From: Sansalvadorimonas sp965221135
Lineage (GTDB): Bacteria; Pseudomonadota; Gammaproteobacteria; Pseudomonadales; Endozoicomonadaceae
Reading direction: 5' to 3'
NCBI GenBank assembly: GCA_965221135.1
Contig: CBDCRZ010000100.1
Coordinates: 1,178,001 to 1,242,000 of the forward strand
Length of the DNA stretch: 64,000 nt
This document shows, in pieces, positions 35,926 to 45,472 of the stretch. Position numbers and translations under genes: made by a program. The stretch's first letter is position 1, and each line of letters opens with the position of its first letter. Below the pieces are notes generated by a model. That model ran no database searches. It saw only the letters and a list, made by a program, of their open reading frames with translations, and was not told the origin of the DNA.

Positions 35926-37365
35926 ATGAACATTAACGGTTTTAACCTGATAAAACAGTGTATTGCCCTTCTTAGGGTGTCGGATTCATGCCGGCATTTT
36001 GTCAAACAGGCTGTTATCACCATGTCACTTGTATTCTACTGCCTTGCGGCGGTTGGACAGCCCGTCATAACCACGCCTCCGGTTAATACAACCGTGCCCT
36101 GCTGTGAAGTAGGCAGATTTTTCTGCTCCGGTCAGGGGGATGCCATTCTATGGGAAATACGAAGAATGGCTGACGACGCATATATTAATGGACATAATAT
36201 AAGACTGGTCGGTCATGTCTCCAACGTACCGGTTTTTAACCCGGATAACAATATCACCACCCAGTTCTATATATATAACTACGATGAATCCTTCCAGATG
36301 GCAAACATCCGCTGTCTTATTTATCGCGGAAGCTACTCACCAGTAACCTCAGCTCCTGCCGTATTTACAGTGCTACCCGGTATTGGGAAAGTGAAAAACC
36401 TGGGGTTTGACCCGCGTTTCTCCCAACTTATGTGGCAAGAACCCCAGGCGTTTGAAGTCGATATTGGCGGGTTCACTTATAACGTGACCGTAACCGACAC
36501 AGTCACCGATTCTGTCAACATAAATGCTCTCACCACCATTACCTATGAACAAACATCAAAGCGAGAACAAATTGTGCCCTGCCGGGACTATCTTGCCGAA
36601 GTAGCCGCTATCGCTACTGACGCTCGAGGTAATAATATTACCGGGCTTACGGCTGAAACCACTGGCGTGGCAAATGGTAACTTTTATCAACTGGGGGATC
36701 TGAGTTTCTCTACCCCAACAGATATAGAATCAGATAAAGAGGCCGCCACCTTGTCTGTACCGCTTAATTTACCTGCGAACGACCTGGCGGAATGCCCTCA
36801 GCAGCTGATTGTGGATTATGGTACTGGCCGATACCATCTGGATACCGCAGCATTTGCCCGGGAGGTTAAAGGAAACACCGTTCTGCCTGTCGATATCACT
36901 CTGCAGATGAATCAAACTACCTATAACGTGACCGCCAGCATTCTGGATGAGAGGGGAGAACTTGAGGATGAAACATCTGCCGTTTTGACACTGACCCCGC
37001 AAACTTCATCAACATCCACACCAGCGCCGACACTAACACCGACACTAACACCGACAACATCAGCAGCCATGCCAGCAACAAACCCTGCAGCAGTGACTCT
37101 GACTGTAACCAGCCAGGACGGTGCCCAAACCCATACAAGAACCATCATCGTTACACCCACCCCTGCAAGCACCGAAGCCCGGCCATCAGAGACACCGGAT
37201 AACCCTGCCGACAACACTGTGCCCATAATCACCGGAACCACTGGAGGGGTGCTGCTGGTCACAGGTCTGGCCATGACGGTTACCACTGCCGCTGTGATCT
37301 ATGTTGTGAAGCGAATGAAAAGTCGTCCCGGGAGTATGGACCTTGAAATGCAGGAACGTCCTTAA
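35926..37365 (+). CDS. Ig/FN3-like type I membrane protein, paralogue B
   Basis: The start at 35926 aligns with paralogue A (IKQCIALLR against IKQCVALVR). It has a signal peptide (ITMSLVFYCLAAVGQ) and an Ig-like domain (TTVPCCEVGRFFC, AILWEIRRMADD, YIYNYDESFQMANIRC). An FN3-like domain follows (SQLMWQEPQAF, GGFTYNVTVTDT, CRDYLAEVAA), then a third beta domain with the conserved line DITLQMNQTTYNVTASILDE. The stalk is longer, with Thr/Pro repeats (TLTPTLTPT). It ends with a membrane helix (VLLVTGLAMTVTTAAVIYVV), basic KRMKSR and the tail DLEMQERP, where D-[I/L]-E-M is shared with paralogue A. The Ig Cys-Trp-Cys core is conserved. Duplication and later divergence are clear, and ligand and exposure are unknown. 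Confidence 0.75.
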   Translation: MNINGFNLIKQCIALLRVSDSCRHFVKQAVITMSLVFYCLAAVGQPVITTPPVNTTVPCCEVGRFFCSGQGDAILWEIRRMADDAYINGHNIRLVGHVSNVPVFNPDNNITTQFYIYNYDESFQMANIRCLIYRGSYSPVTSAPAVFTVLPGIGKVKNLGFDPRFSQLMWQEPQAFEVDIGGFTYNVTVTDTVTDSVNINALTTITYEQTSKREQIVPCRDYLAEVAAIATDARGNNITGLTAETTGVANGNFYQLGDLSFSTPTDIESDKEAATLSVPLNLPANDLAECPQQLIVDYGTGRYHLDTAAFAREVKGNTVLPVDITLQMNQTTYNVTASILDERGELEDETSAVLTLTPQTSSTSTPAPTLTPTLTPTTSAAMPATNPAAVTLTVTSQDGAQTHTRTIIVTPTPASTEARPSETPDNPADNTVPIITGTTGGVLLVTGLAMTVTTAAVIYVVKRMKSRPGSMDLEMQERP

Positions 37366-37594
37366 AAACACTTATTGCTTGAATCCAGCTCCACTTTCAC
37401 CCTCATTCCCAGGACTGGCAAACACACAATGAAAAAGGGGCAAAGCATAAGAGGGGGCAGATATTGAAGGACATCGAATAATGCATGACCTCAACCCGCT
37501 TCCTGTTGCCCAGGAGTTTGTGCAGTAGCGCTAACAGGCCTGTCCGAGAAAAACCTTCCAGAATGTTGTCTATTTAAAGTAGCCGTCGTGGACT

Positions 37595-38245
37595 ATGAAT
37601 GATAAGGAATGCAGTATGATCTCCAGCACCCGAGCCAGCTTTACCGCCTCTAATGCGCCTTCAACAACCCTACCCCAGAGTCAGGGGACGTTTTGCCTGC
37701 GCGCCGCCTCATTGAGTGAGGCAGGCACATGTTACCTGCAGGCAGTGTGTGGAGGTTTTCGTGCGCATGCAGCTGAAATTGTTGGATGTCTTGCATTTAT
37801 TGGTTCTACTAGATTTTTGGTGAATCTGTTTATTGGTGTGTATGATGTGATGGAGTTTTCTACCAGAGTAGAGAATGAACTCCGGCAGTGTAAAATGTAC
37901 GGTTTTGATGTCGACCAACAGCGCATGTATTGCCTGAATAGCATAGAGAAAAATAAACTCCAAATACATGTGAAGGGCATGGAAAAGACCATACACGACT
38001 ACAGAGCCTTTGATCGAAGCACCCTCAAAATATATGCATTTATTGCTGGAATTACACTCCCGCTTATAGGAACCCCGTTTCCACTTATAGGTGCCGGCCT
38101 TCATCTGCCCATTCTTGCAGCCAGCCTGCTGGGCCAGTTACTGGCTAGCAAGGTGCTTATATCTCTAATGTACTCCAGGATAAATATGGTTAACTCTATC
38201 TGCAATGCTGGTTACCAACATCCTTTAGAGTCTTCTGAGGTTTAA
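37595..38245 (+). CDS. Hypothetical membrane-associated protein
   Basis: The 216-residue protein has two hydrophobic regions: a weaker one (about 60-85, VGCLAFIGSTRFLVNLFIGV) and a strong C-terminal pair (about 148-200, FIAGITLPLIGTPFPLIGAG and AASLLGQLLASKVLISLMY). A charged helical stretch lies between them. The N-terminal 30 residues are Ser/Thr-rich without a signal peptide. Hairpin-type C-terminal segments of this kind occur in proteins that enter host vacuole membranes (Inc-like), but nothing specific supports that here. It follows paralogue B on the same strand by 230 bases. Confidence 0.5.
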   Translation: MNDKECSMISSTRASFTASNAPSTTLPQSQGTFCLRAASLSEAGTCYLQAVCGGFRAHAAEIVGCLAFIGSTRFLVNLFIGVYDVMEFSTRVENELRQCKMYGFDVDQQRMYCLNSIEKNKLQIHVKGMEKTIHDYRAFDRSTLKIYAFIAGITLPLIGTPFPLIGAGLHLPILAASLLGQLLASKVLISLMYSRINMVNSICNAGYQHPLESSEV

Positions 38246-38325
38246 CGATGAAGCCGCCACTGACATAAATAACCTTTTAAATAAATAACAGGCCCCGCCC
38301 CAGAACATCCTTTCTTATAAGGACG

Positions 38326-40668
38326 CTACGGCTTCACGATCGTGACATTACGGCCAATATCCTCTGGCAATTCAGCACCCGCCGGAACAGCACCAACCCC
38401 CTCCGTTGTATAAAGCACATCATGGGTTTCCGTGTTATCTGGAGACGAGACCGTCCATTGCCGGGTCACAGCATAATCTGAAAACAGCCAGTACACCCGC
38501 CAGGTAATCACATCACCCGGGCGGGCATCGACACAGGCTGAGCCATAATGCGCCGCACCAGAGGATTTCCCTGTGCGCTCATTATCAATAAACGCAGTAC
38601 TGGCTGGATTTTTATAACAGTAACGAGACACAGGTAAACCGTTATTCAAAACATCGGAATGGTCAAATCGAAAAGTCTGCCGGGCCAGAAATAGCTCACC
38701 AACGCGCTTTTCCTCACTGTGTTTACCGCCAAACCGGTACACAGTATTGCCATAGTTCACACCGGGGAACGGCTGATTATCAAGAGACAAAAAACCATGC
38801 ATCACCCCTTCAGCTGATGACATAGGATGCAGGGGCACAGCACCCAGCTTCTGGCTGTCATCATCCGTCAACCAGAACAGAGACACATAGCCACCATTAT
38901 GCGCAAGTTGCTCAAAACGACGAGTCGCCAGTAAATCCATCCCCCAGACCGGTGCTAAAACAGTCTGCACCGTTTTCAGGTCTTCAGCGTCTGCTATCAG
39001 TGTGGCATCAGCCACGTGAAAACCATCTGCATTGAACAGCGCAAAACGCTGTGCAGCAGAGGTATCATCTGATTTCAGGGCTTCTGGTTTCTTTAGGCGG
39101 GGCTTAAGAGCTTTCACTGTTGAACGGCTGGAGATCGGGTACGCGAACAGCGTGTCATCAATATTGATAGTAAAGCCAAAGTCCGCCGCCGTCTGGTTCA
39201 TCTCAACAAATGAGGTAAAACCGATGTCTTCAGGTAATCTGTTCAGATAATCCGCTGCTGTCAAACAGTTTTTCTTTTCATCACCCGGCACATAACAGTA
39301 TTGCTGCGGTGTGTTATCCGCCTCGGTATAGAAATGAGTGACATTATCATAAACCTGAATCAGCTTTTTCAGTCTGTCCTTATCAGCACTGTAAAAGAGA
39401 TGGCTCGCTCGCTCCTGTACCCGTCTGGCAACGGCAATGTCCCGATTTTTCAAACTGGTATATTCTCTGAACCCCTGCTGAATCACCTTTCTGGCATTAG
39501 CAACATCTTTTGAAAAGGGCTGATCCGGCAGCTGAGTGCCCTGGGGAATATTTCCCAGTGTCGTATAGGACATGGTCGAGGGCTTTCCCAGAACAACATA
39601 GGTGGAAGCATCATCCGGGTTTATCTGCCGGGCAAACTCTCTGGGGTAGCCTGCGACTGCTTTTAGTTTTTCATCCAGCATATCGACAGAGGCAAAGTTA
39701 TAGTCCTCCTCTTTGCTTCCCAGCAACCGGGACAGCTCAAGCGGCTTGCCACCAATCTGAAGCGCATGCAGCCTGACCCGGCCATTCTCGCTGTCATAAG
39801 TCATCGAACCTTTGATATACGCACTGATGCTGGCGATATCCGGTGCTTCAACAGAGATTCGGCGCTCAAACTCTGCCCGGTCTTTCTCGGACGTAAAAAA
39901 AACTTTGATCATCAGAAACACTGCACCACCGGCATCCGACTTATCAATAAAGCGATCGCCATAGTCTCCGATAAAGCTGAGGGGATCTTCCTTGTAGCGC
40001 GCCAGAGCGCTCTCCTCCATCATGATGGCGCCCGCTGTTCTCTGGGTAATCTGATAGAGATATTTATATTGAAAGCTGTAGACCAGCGAAATCGTTTTAC
40101 TGTTATTTTCAAAACGAGCCAGAAAATCATTCTCAGCCTTGAACTGCACACCTTCGATAGGGGCATCAAAACTGCCACCATAACCAATCTGTGAAACCAG
40201 TGAATGGGTATTAAAACTCAGGGAATACCCAAGCTCAGAAGAAGCCTTGCTGACATACACCTGATAAGTATCAGGGTTCAGCGCACTCTGGAAAGATGGC
40301 ACTTTGTCGTACGAATAAAATCCGCGACCGACAATATTCTGATGCACCGGGTCTGAGAGAGTCACCGCCAGTTCACCATCAGGGTTATGCACCTGAAACA
40401 GACCGGACGACACCGGACATATACTTTCACTATTCACATCATCAGCCGCATGTCGGGCTGTCAGACTTTTTCTGTAAGGGTCACAGAGAAGAGCCGCTGG
40501 GCCACGCTTTGTAAGGTTGTATACTTCCTGCTCATACCCCAGGTTTTGACTCCAGGCATTCACAGAAAAAGATGCAGAACACAAAACAACCAGCATATTC
40601 ATCGCACCGCACCCAGAAATCCAACAGGCTTTTCCTGCTTTCAGCACTGACAAACGGAAAATCTTCAT
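38326..40668 (-). CDS. MACPF/perforin-like secreted protein
   Basis: The 780-residue protein begins with a signal peptide (either from Met 1 or from Met 23, MNMLVVLCSASFSVNAWSQ). Residues about 145-330 fit the MACPF core: GYSLSFNTHSLVSQIGYGG, then DPLSFIGDYGDRFIDKSDAG with YGDRF at 236-240 in place of the usual Y-G-T-H-F/Y, then GGAVFLMIKVFFTSEKDR (Gly pair at 247-248). The following Glu/Asp-rich helical stretch could be a membrane-inserting hairpin region. The C-terminal 350 residues are beta-rich and unrecognised, perhaps a binding module. MACPF proteins assemble into large pores. Here that would act on host or competitor membranes, which is inference. There is no operon partner. Confidence 0.62.
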   Translation of the reverse strand: MKIFRLSVLKAGKACWISGCGAMNMLVVLCSASFSVNAWSQNLGYEQEVYNLTKRGPAALLCDPYRKSLTARHAADDVNSESICPVSSGLFQVHNPDGELAVTLSDPVHQNIVGRGFYSYDKVPSFQSALNPDTYQVYVSKASSELGYSLSFNTHSLVSQIGYGGSFDAPIEGVQFKAENDFLARFENNSKTISLVYSFQYKYLYQITQRTAGAIMMEESALARYKEDPLSFIGDYGDRFIDKSDAGGAVFLMIKVFFTSEKDRAEFERRISVEAPDIASISAYIKGSMTYDSENGRVRLHALQIGGKPLELSRLLGSKEEDYNFASVDMLDEKLKAVAGYPREFARQINPDDASTYVVLGKPSTMSYTTLGNIPQGTQLPDQPFSKDVANARKVIQQGFREYTSLKNRDIAVARRVQERASHLFYSADKDRLKKLIQVYDNVTHFYTEADNTPQQYCYVPGDEKKNCLTAADYLNRLPEDIGFTSFVEMNQTAADFGFTINIDDTLFAYPISSRSTVKALKPRLKKPEALKSDDTSAAQRFALFNADGFHVADATLIADAEDLKTVQTVLAPVWGMDLLATRRFEQLAHNGGYVSLFWLTDDDSQKLGAVPLHPMSSAEGVMHGFLSLDNQPFPGVNYGNTVYRFGGKHSEEKRVGELFLARQTFRFDHSDVLNNGLPVSRYCYKNPASTAFIDNERTGKSSGAAHYGSACVDARPGDVITWRVYWLFSDYAVTRQWTVSSPDNTETHDVLYTTEGVGAVPAGAELPEDIGRNVTIVKP

Positions 40669-40874
40669 GACGCTAACGGCTCAAAAGAAAGGGTCAGATC
40701 ATAGTAGTTCACCGGCTTAAATAAGGGCTATGCACGCCCGGTTGTACAGCCAGTTTTGCGTTTACTAACGACACCCTCTACTTTATTTTCAGGCGGTATT
40801 GGGTTTTGTGAGCATGCATTCAATGAATTGCTCAACCCTGGCCACCTGAAAATTTGCGGTAGCAATCTGTAGCA

Positions 40875-41558
40875 GTGGCCAGAAAGTCCATGTCTATAAG
40901 GCACTTATATTTTATTGATCACGTCTGTCGTCTTATAAAGTCAATAGCAGTATCGTGCTGTCTGGTCTACTGCCTTTGCTGTCAGCCTAGGGCGGTTGCC
41001 GGTGGAGAGGAGACCATCGCGCACATTGAGATGCTGCTGAAACAAGGCAAGAAAGTCGCTCTGCTTCTTATCGACATGCAAAAATAATTTGCAGCCATCT
41101 GGTACCCTTCCGAGTCTGCAAAAGTCATAGATGAGCTGATCAAAGTTCTGGAGTATTACAAGGATCGCCCCGAGGTTTCATTGGTCGAGGTTCTCTTTGC
41201 TAAATATGGAGAATCAATAGATTTACTGCAAAGTGCACTGAAAAACAAAGCGTTGCGCAGGGCTTATACCAAATTAACAGCTGGTGCTTTTGATCAGCAG
41301 CCTGATATTTATGGCACTATGTCGGGTATGGATATTGATGATATTTTGTCAGATCATCTGCGTAGTGAGGGCATTACCGATGTGGTTATATCAGGCTGTT
41401 TTGACGACTCGTGCGTATTCAAAACAGCGAAAGGTGCGCTGGAGGCCTGGTTTGATGTGTTAGTCGATCATGATAGGAATATTCTTCTGAATGCATATAC
41501 GGCTGTAGTGAAAAGAGTACCTATCCACGACTATATCACTGCAACTGAAAAGTTATGA
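40875..41558 (+). pseudogene. Isochorismatase-like cysteine hydrolase with in-frame stop
   Basis: One reading frame runs from a signal-peptide-like start (IKSIAVSCCLVYCLCCQ) through VALLLIDMQK, a TAA at 41085-41087, then FAAIWYPSESAKVIDELI to the end. LLLIDMQ holds the catalytic Asp region of isochorismatase-type hydrolases. ITDVVISGCFDDSCVFKTAK matches the G-x5-C-V segment with the nucleophile Cys. The stop falls exactly where the family has DMQNDF, so a single substitution has interrupted an otherwise intact gene. Either the gene is newly dead, the stop is read through, or the base is a read error. A secreted enzyme of this family would be unusual. Confidence 0.65.
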
Positions 41559-41831
41559 ACAAAATTGACAGAGAGATTAGGCAAAGGACCAACCAAGCTG
41601 ACTCAAATATCAAAAAAAGATGTTCTGATAGAATCCTGTACACCTAAGTGATCAGTGTAGTTATTCCGATAAGTTGTACCGGAAATCAGGTTTCTACCTT
41701 TTAGTTATGAATTTGTAGTTAGTTACAGTTCAAAAATCTGTTGATAAAGACAATCCTTCCGATAAAGACAAACTTGTTGATAAAAACATACCCCACCAAA
41801 ATCTCAGCTTCAGGAAAGTGAAGTTCAGATT

Positions 41832-42992
41832 TTAAGTAAGCGGGGCCTCAATCTGCAATTTAATGGAGCCCTCGATACTATTATTCCGTTTTCTAAATAT
41901 CAATACATCTACCTCTTGTTCATTCTCATTGGCGTACAAGAGGAGGTTCAACATAAATTGTCTGATGGTCGCGATATAGGCATTACTGTGAAAAAAATAA
42001 TCTCGTGAACCTCCAATCAGACAGGCAGCATTTGTTTCCTGGTACTTCTGCATGTGCATGATTATCAGTGGGTCCCTATTAACAAAGATAATGGCGACAG
42101 CATCGAACCCTGATTCAACCTGGTTTATTAATATGTCTGTTGGGTTGTCCAAAAACTGCCTTTCATAGGCAAATCTTTCAGGCCATAGAATCTCAAGTTT
42201 GAGCCTTTCACATAATGCTTTGAGATTGTTTTCATCATTCCCGGAGCTAGCTTTGGTGGCTCTCCAGGCATCAACAATACCTTTGATGAAAACGGTGTCC
42301 TCAGAGGGAGATAAGGTTTTTTTCATACTGAATGTCTGTATGAGTACGTCTAGTTGCTCCATGATGTTATCAGGCACGTCACTTTTAAACAGGCGTTTCG
42401 TATTGGCTGCCAGTGGCTGGTCTTGAGTGTAAGGTGTAACCGCTGTATCTGATGGCAGAGACATGCCGGAGAAAGCTGCAGATAAAGTAGCTGTACCTGA
42501 TGGTGGTGGCAGTGGTATAGGGTGAGCTACAGGTGAGGCAGGTGTACCTGATGGCAGTGGTGTATCAGAGTGAGCTACAGATAAACCAGATGGTCGAAAG
42601 AAGTCTCCCTGAGGACGAGGTAAGTAATGAGGCTGAGCCATTTCGAGTTGAGGCTGTCTTGGAGAAGATTGTTGCAATGAATGTAGTAATTGGCCTGGAT
42701 TCACGAAACCCTGAACCCCAACGGATGAACCCTTGTAAGAGAATTTAAAACCCGGCGTTTCGATACTGAACTCTTGTTGCGAGGGGGGGCCACCAAGTGC
42801 CAATGACGGGAAGCCTAAGGAGAATCCGGGACGGATATAGTATCTGTGACAAATGAGATTTGTACAGACATACCCACCAGGTTGCATATACACCATAGGA
42901 TGGCTACAGGAGGGACATTTGTTTGCAACCGCACTGCCGGACACCATAATTGCAATCAATACTATTAACCAGTTATAAATTGGTTTCGGCAT
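41832..42992 (-). CDS. Secreted protein with N-terminal zinc ribbon
   Basis: The 386-residue protein starts with a signal peptide (WLIVLIAIMVSGSAVA). Next is a Cys-x2-Cys ... Cys-x4-Cys module (NKCPSCSHPMV, YVCTNLICH), a likely zinc ribbon at the mature N terminus. A Pro/Ser-rich linker follows (about 95-195, with repeats like PLPSGT). The globular C-terminal domain has alpha/beta character (AVAIIFVNRDPLIIMHMQKY, FMLNLLLYANENEQEVDVLI). Its function is unknown. It is on the minus strand with no close partner. Confidence 0.6.
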   Translation of the reverse strand: MPKPIYNWLIVLIAIMVSGSAVANKCPSCSHPMVYMQPGGYVCTNLICHRYYIRPGFSLGFPSLALGGPPSQQEFSIETPGFKFSYKGSSVGVQGFVNPGQLLHSLQQSSPRQPQLEMAQPHYLPRPQGDFFRPSGLSVAHSDTPLPSGTPASPVAHPIPLPPPSGTATLSAAFSGMSLPSDTAVTPYTQDQPLAANTKRLFKSDVPDNIMEQLDVLIQTFSMKKTLSPSEDTVFIKGIVDAWRATKASSGNDENNLKALCERLKLEILWPERFAYERQFLDNPTDILINQVESGFDAVAIIFVNRDPLIIMHMQKYQETNAACLIGGSRDYFFHSNAYIATIRQFMLNLLLYANENEQEVDVLIFRKRNNSIEGSIKLQIEAPLT

Positions 42993-43220
42993 ATGTTACA
43001 TACCTACCTGTCAGAATTTAATTCGAACAGATTGTAGCAGCCATACTCAAAAATGAAGTCAATCGACAAAAATCACCGATCATTGAGAGAAAAGGCTTTG
43101 CCTGTCTCTTGTCTCAAGACCTGGGGGCTGAATAGTCATCCTGTGAAAAACACACCAGTTTTAGTTCTCAATAGCTGTATTACCTCTTTCCGCCACCCCT
43201 GTGACAGGTAATGTCAGTTA

Positions 43221-44123
43221 TTACGTGAAATCAGTTTCAGTAACCTTCTCTTTTTCTGATGAAAGGCTCGCAGGATATATGTTATCTCCATACCACAGGG
43301 CGAAGAGATCCCGTGCGGCTCTATTAAGGGAAACAGTCTGATTGCCTAAGCAGTAATTGACGACATTTATAAACGCTGGCTTAATTTCCGCTGGTCTGTC
43401 GGGCATGGCGTGCAATCGATAACTGCCGTTCCTGGCACCTAAAAGGTCTCTCAGATCCATTACAAGCTCCTCAGGCGTGCCCAGAAAGGTGGTTTTATCC
43501 GTTCTATAGTTACTGACGGCTCCATCAACAATGAGTGTCTCTGACTGGTTGATTTTCACGATTATATAGGCGTGATACACATTGCCAAAGCATGTAAAGC
43601 CGAGTCTGGCCTCAGTTTCTCCCACTTGCATGAAAGCAATATGCGTTGTAACCCCTAAACGCGAAAACATGTCATCCCCAAGAAACAGGCTTTTTACTGA
43701 GTCGTTAATATGGTCACATTCTCCTGTAAAATTATATCTGGCCTTGAATAGATCCTCACCAGAGATAACAACGTTAACGTACTTGTGACCAAAGCAGCAG
43801 GCTGGTCTCTTCACGTACATGGAAAGGCTGCTCATACAAACCCGGTGTACAATGTAATCCTGGATGAGATTTATTTTCGGTGGAGGCTCCTCTCCTGATA
43901 CAGCGTGTCCATCACGGCTCGTTAAATAATTTTTATAACTTAGCTTCTGCTGGGTGGGCGCAAGCCCACCCCTTTGAATGGGCAGTGTATCTATCTGGTC
44001 ATCATTGCGAGGTGGTTCGAGCTCAGAAATGCGCCGCCCCAAGCTTTCAGAATGCTCCTCAAGTAGAGTGTTTTTAATTGCGAGCGCGCTATGGTTATGC
44101 TCTTTATTAATGACTGCCCTCAT
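43221..44123 (-). CDS. Hypothetical protein, possibly papain-like fold
   Basis: The 300-residue protein has no signal peptide. A disordered first 75 residues precede a globular part with RPACCFGHKYVNVVI, TGECDHINDSVKS and CFGNVYHAYIIVKIN, then LIVDGAVSNY. The order Cys, then His before a strand, then Asp in the next strand (H-A-Y ... V-D-G) is the pattern of papain/transglutaminase-fold cysteine proteases. Which Cys would be catalytic is unclear. This is a fold guess from motif order. It is transcribed divergently from the three-gene tandem array at 44373. Confidence 0.42.
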   Translation of the reverse strand: MRAVINKEHNHSALAIKNTLLEEHSESLGRRISELEPPRNDDQIDTLPIQRGGLAPTQQKLSYKNYLTSRDGHAVSGEEPPPKINLIQDYIVHRVCMSSLSMYVKRPACCFGHKYVNVVISGEDLFKARYNFTGECDHINDSVKSLFLGDDMFSRLGVTTHIAFMQVGETEARLGFTCFGNVYHAYIIVKINQSETLIVDGAVSNYRTDKTTFLGTPEELVMDLRDLLGARNGSYRLHAMPDRPAEIKPAFINVVNYCLGNQTVSLNRAARDLFALWYGDNIYPASLSSEKEKVTETDFT

Positions 44124-44372
44124 GGAACCAATAATTCCCTGTTCTAATGTAAGCTATTAATTTCAAACAAAAATCAGAGAAAATTCAGTAACCACCGGGT
44201 TAGGCAGTGGTGTCTAACCAACTGACCTCATACACGAAGAAGGGGCGTGTAATTTTTAAAGGGCAATTAAGATTAACTAGTTAGCGTTACTTGCACTGTT
44301 ATCATTTATCGGATTTTCCTTCTGTGCCATTTTCTCCTGAAAAGCACCCATTCAGAGGTTAGGAAGGGATGT

Positions 44373-45377
44373 ATGGATATATATCGAGTTGGCCCTCCGT
44401 CAGATTCAAATACCGGACTTTCTCCATCGACTAAAACTGAAAAGGCCGAACCCCTGCCACAGAAACAGATTTCTGGAGATAAAACCCATACAGCTTTACC
44501 CTTAACGTCGGTAGGCCAACGACCCGTTTCTCAGACTAAGCCCCTGAATTCTCTTTCTGCAGCTTCCTGTTCGACTCAACATAAGGAAATATCTCCATCG
44601 ACCAAAACCTGTGATCAGGGAAACAAAGCCCGTCTGGCTATTCCCCTTGAGACGATCGGAATATTTGAGTTGTGCGGTATTTCTTCACCACTGATTGCTG
44701 GCTATAAACAATATGCCGAAGCCTTGCTTCGTGATTATCCCCCCGAGAGCCACAAACTGGTAATGTTCGGTGCTCAGAATGTTCTTTTATCAGGGGTTTT
44801 CGCAACTATGATGTCCCAGGAACAGGGCCGTGACTATATTAAACAACTGCCTCTTCGCCGATTGGGTCCATACTACTATCAGTTGATAGAGAGTGATTTA
44901 GGCAAGGGCGTGTTTCAAACCTTCATGGTGAAGGCTATAAAAGCTGCAGCTGTTGATGTTGATGCTGATGCTGATACTGATTGTAATAGTGGCTCAAAGA
45001 AAATCATTCTGGTACGGGTGATGTCAGTGGGGTTAACAGTGCTTACAGTGACGAAACCATTAGTTGAGGCTCGTGAAACTGCCGGCATTCATTATAATTT
45101 CGATTATTTAGCTCCTGTCTCCGCCAGAGAATATAAATACAGTTGTTTACACTCTCTTTCTACCCAGGGGGTTCGGTTACGATTTTATGAAGAGATGGGA
45201 AAACATGTTCTGAATAATGAAGAACATGAAATGATAATAAATTTTAATCCGTACTTTCCTGTTAACTTGTTATTATCTGGCGAACAACATCCTGCTGGAG
45301 ATAATTGGGCCGGGTTCAAGTTCAATCCTGATTTTTCTTATCTGGTTGAATGGCTAAGGTCTCGTATGGGTGGTTAG
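44373..45377 (+). CDS. Tandem paralogue 1 of 3, helical protein of unknown function
   Basis: The start has AGGAAGG six bases upstream. The 334-residue protein has a variable, Ser/Thr/Pro-rich first 85 residues and a conserved body. Blocks shared by all three copies are YAEALLRDYPPESHKLVMFG, AQNVLLSGVFATM, the helix FQTFMVKAIKAA, the strand/helix KKIILVRVMSVGL, and the C-terminal FKFNPDFSYLVEWLRSR. An Asp repeat (DVDADADTD) is inserted before the strand. No enzyme motif, signal peptide or membrane helix is visible. The upstream ~80 bases (CCTTCTGTGCCATTTTCTCC) are also repeated before each copy, so whole units with their leaders were duplicated. Confidence 0.7.
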   Translation: MDIYRVGPPSDSNTGLSPSTKTEKAEPLPQKQISGDKTHTALPLTSVGQRPVSQTKPLNSLSAASCSTQHKEISPSTKTCDQGNKARLAIPLETIGIFELCGISSPLIAGYKQYAEALLRDYPPESHKLVMFGAQNVLLSGVFATMMSQEQGRDYIKQLPLRRLGPYYYQLIESDLGKGVFQTFMVKAIKAAAVDVDADADTDCNSGSKKIILVRVMSVGLTVLTVTKPLVEARETAGIHYNFDYLAPVSAREYKYSCLHSLSTQGVRLRFYEEMGKHVLNNEEHEMIINFNPYFPVNLLLSGEQHPAGDNWAGFKFNPDFSYLVEWLRSRMGG

Positions 45378-45472
45378 CGTTACTTGTGCTCCTGTCAGTT
45401 ATTGCATTTGCCTTCTGTGCTATTTTCTCCTGGAGAGCACTCGTTCGGAGTGCTTAATAGGAAAGTAAATCT

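Noticed and set aside
36921..37286. Minus-strand frame opposite the Ig-like paralogue B
   Set aside because: It is the complement of the low-complexity Thr/Pro stalk, with no ribosome site and no family match.
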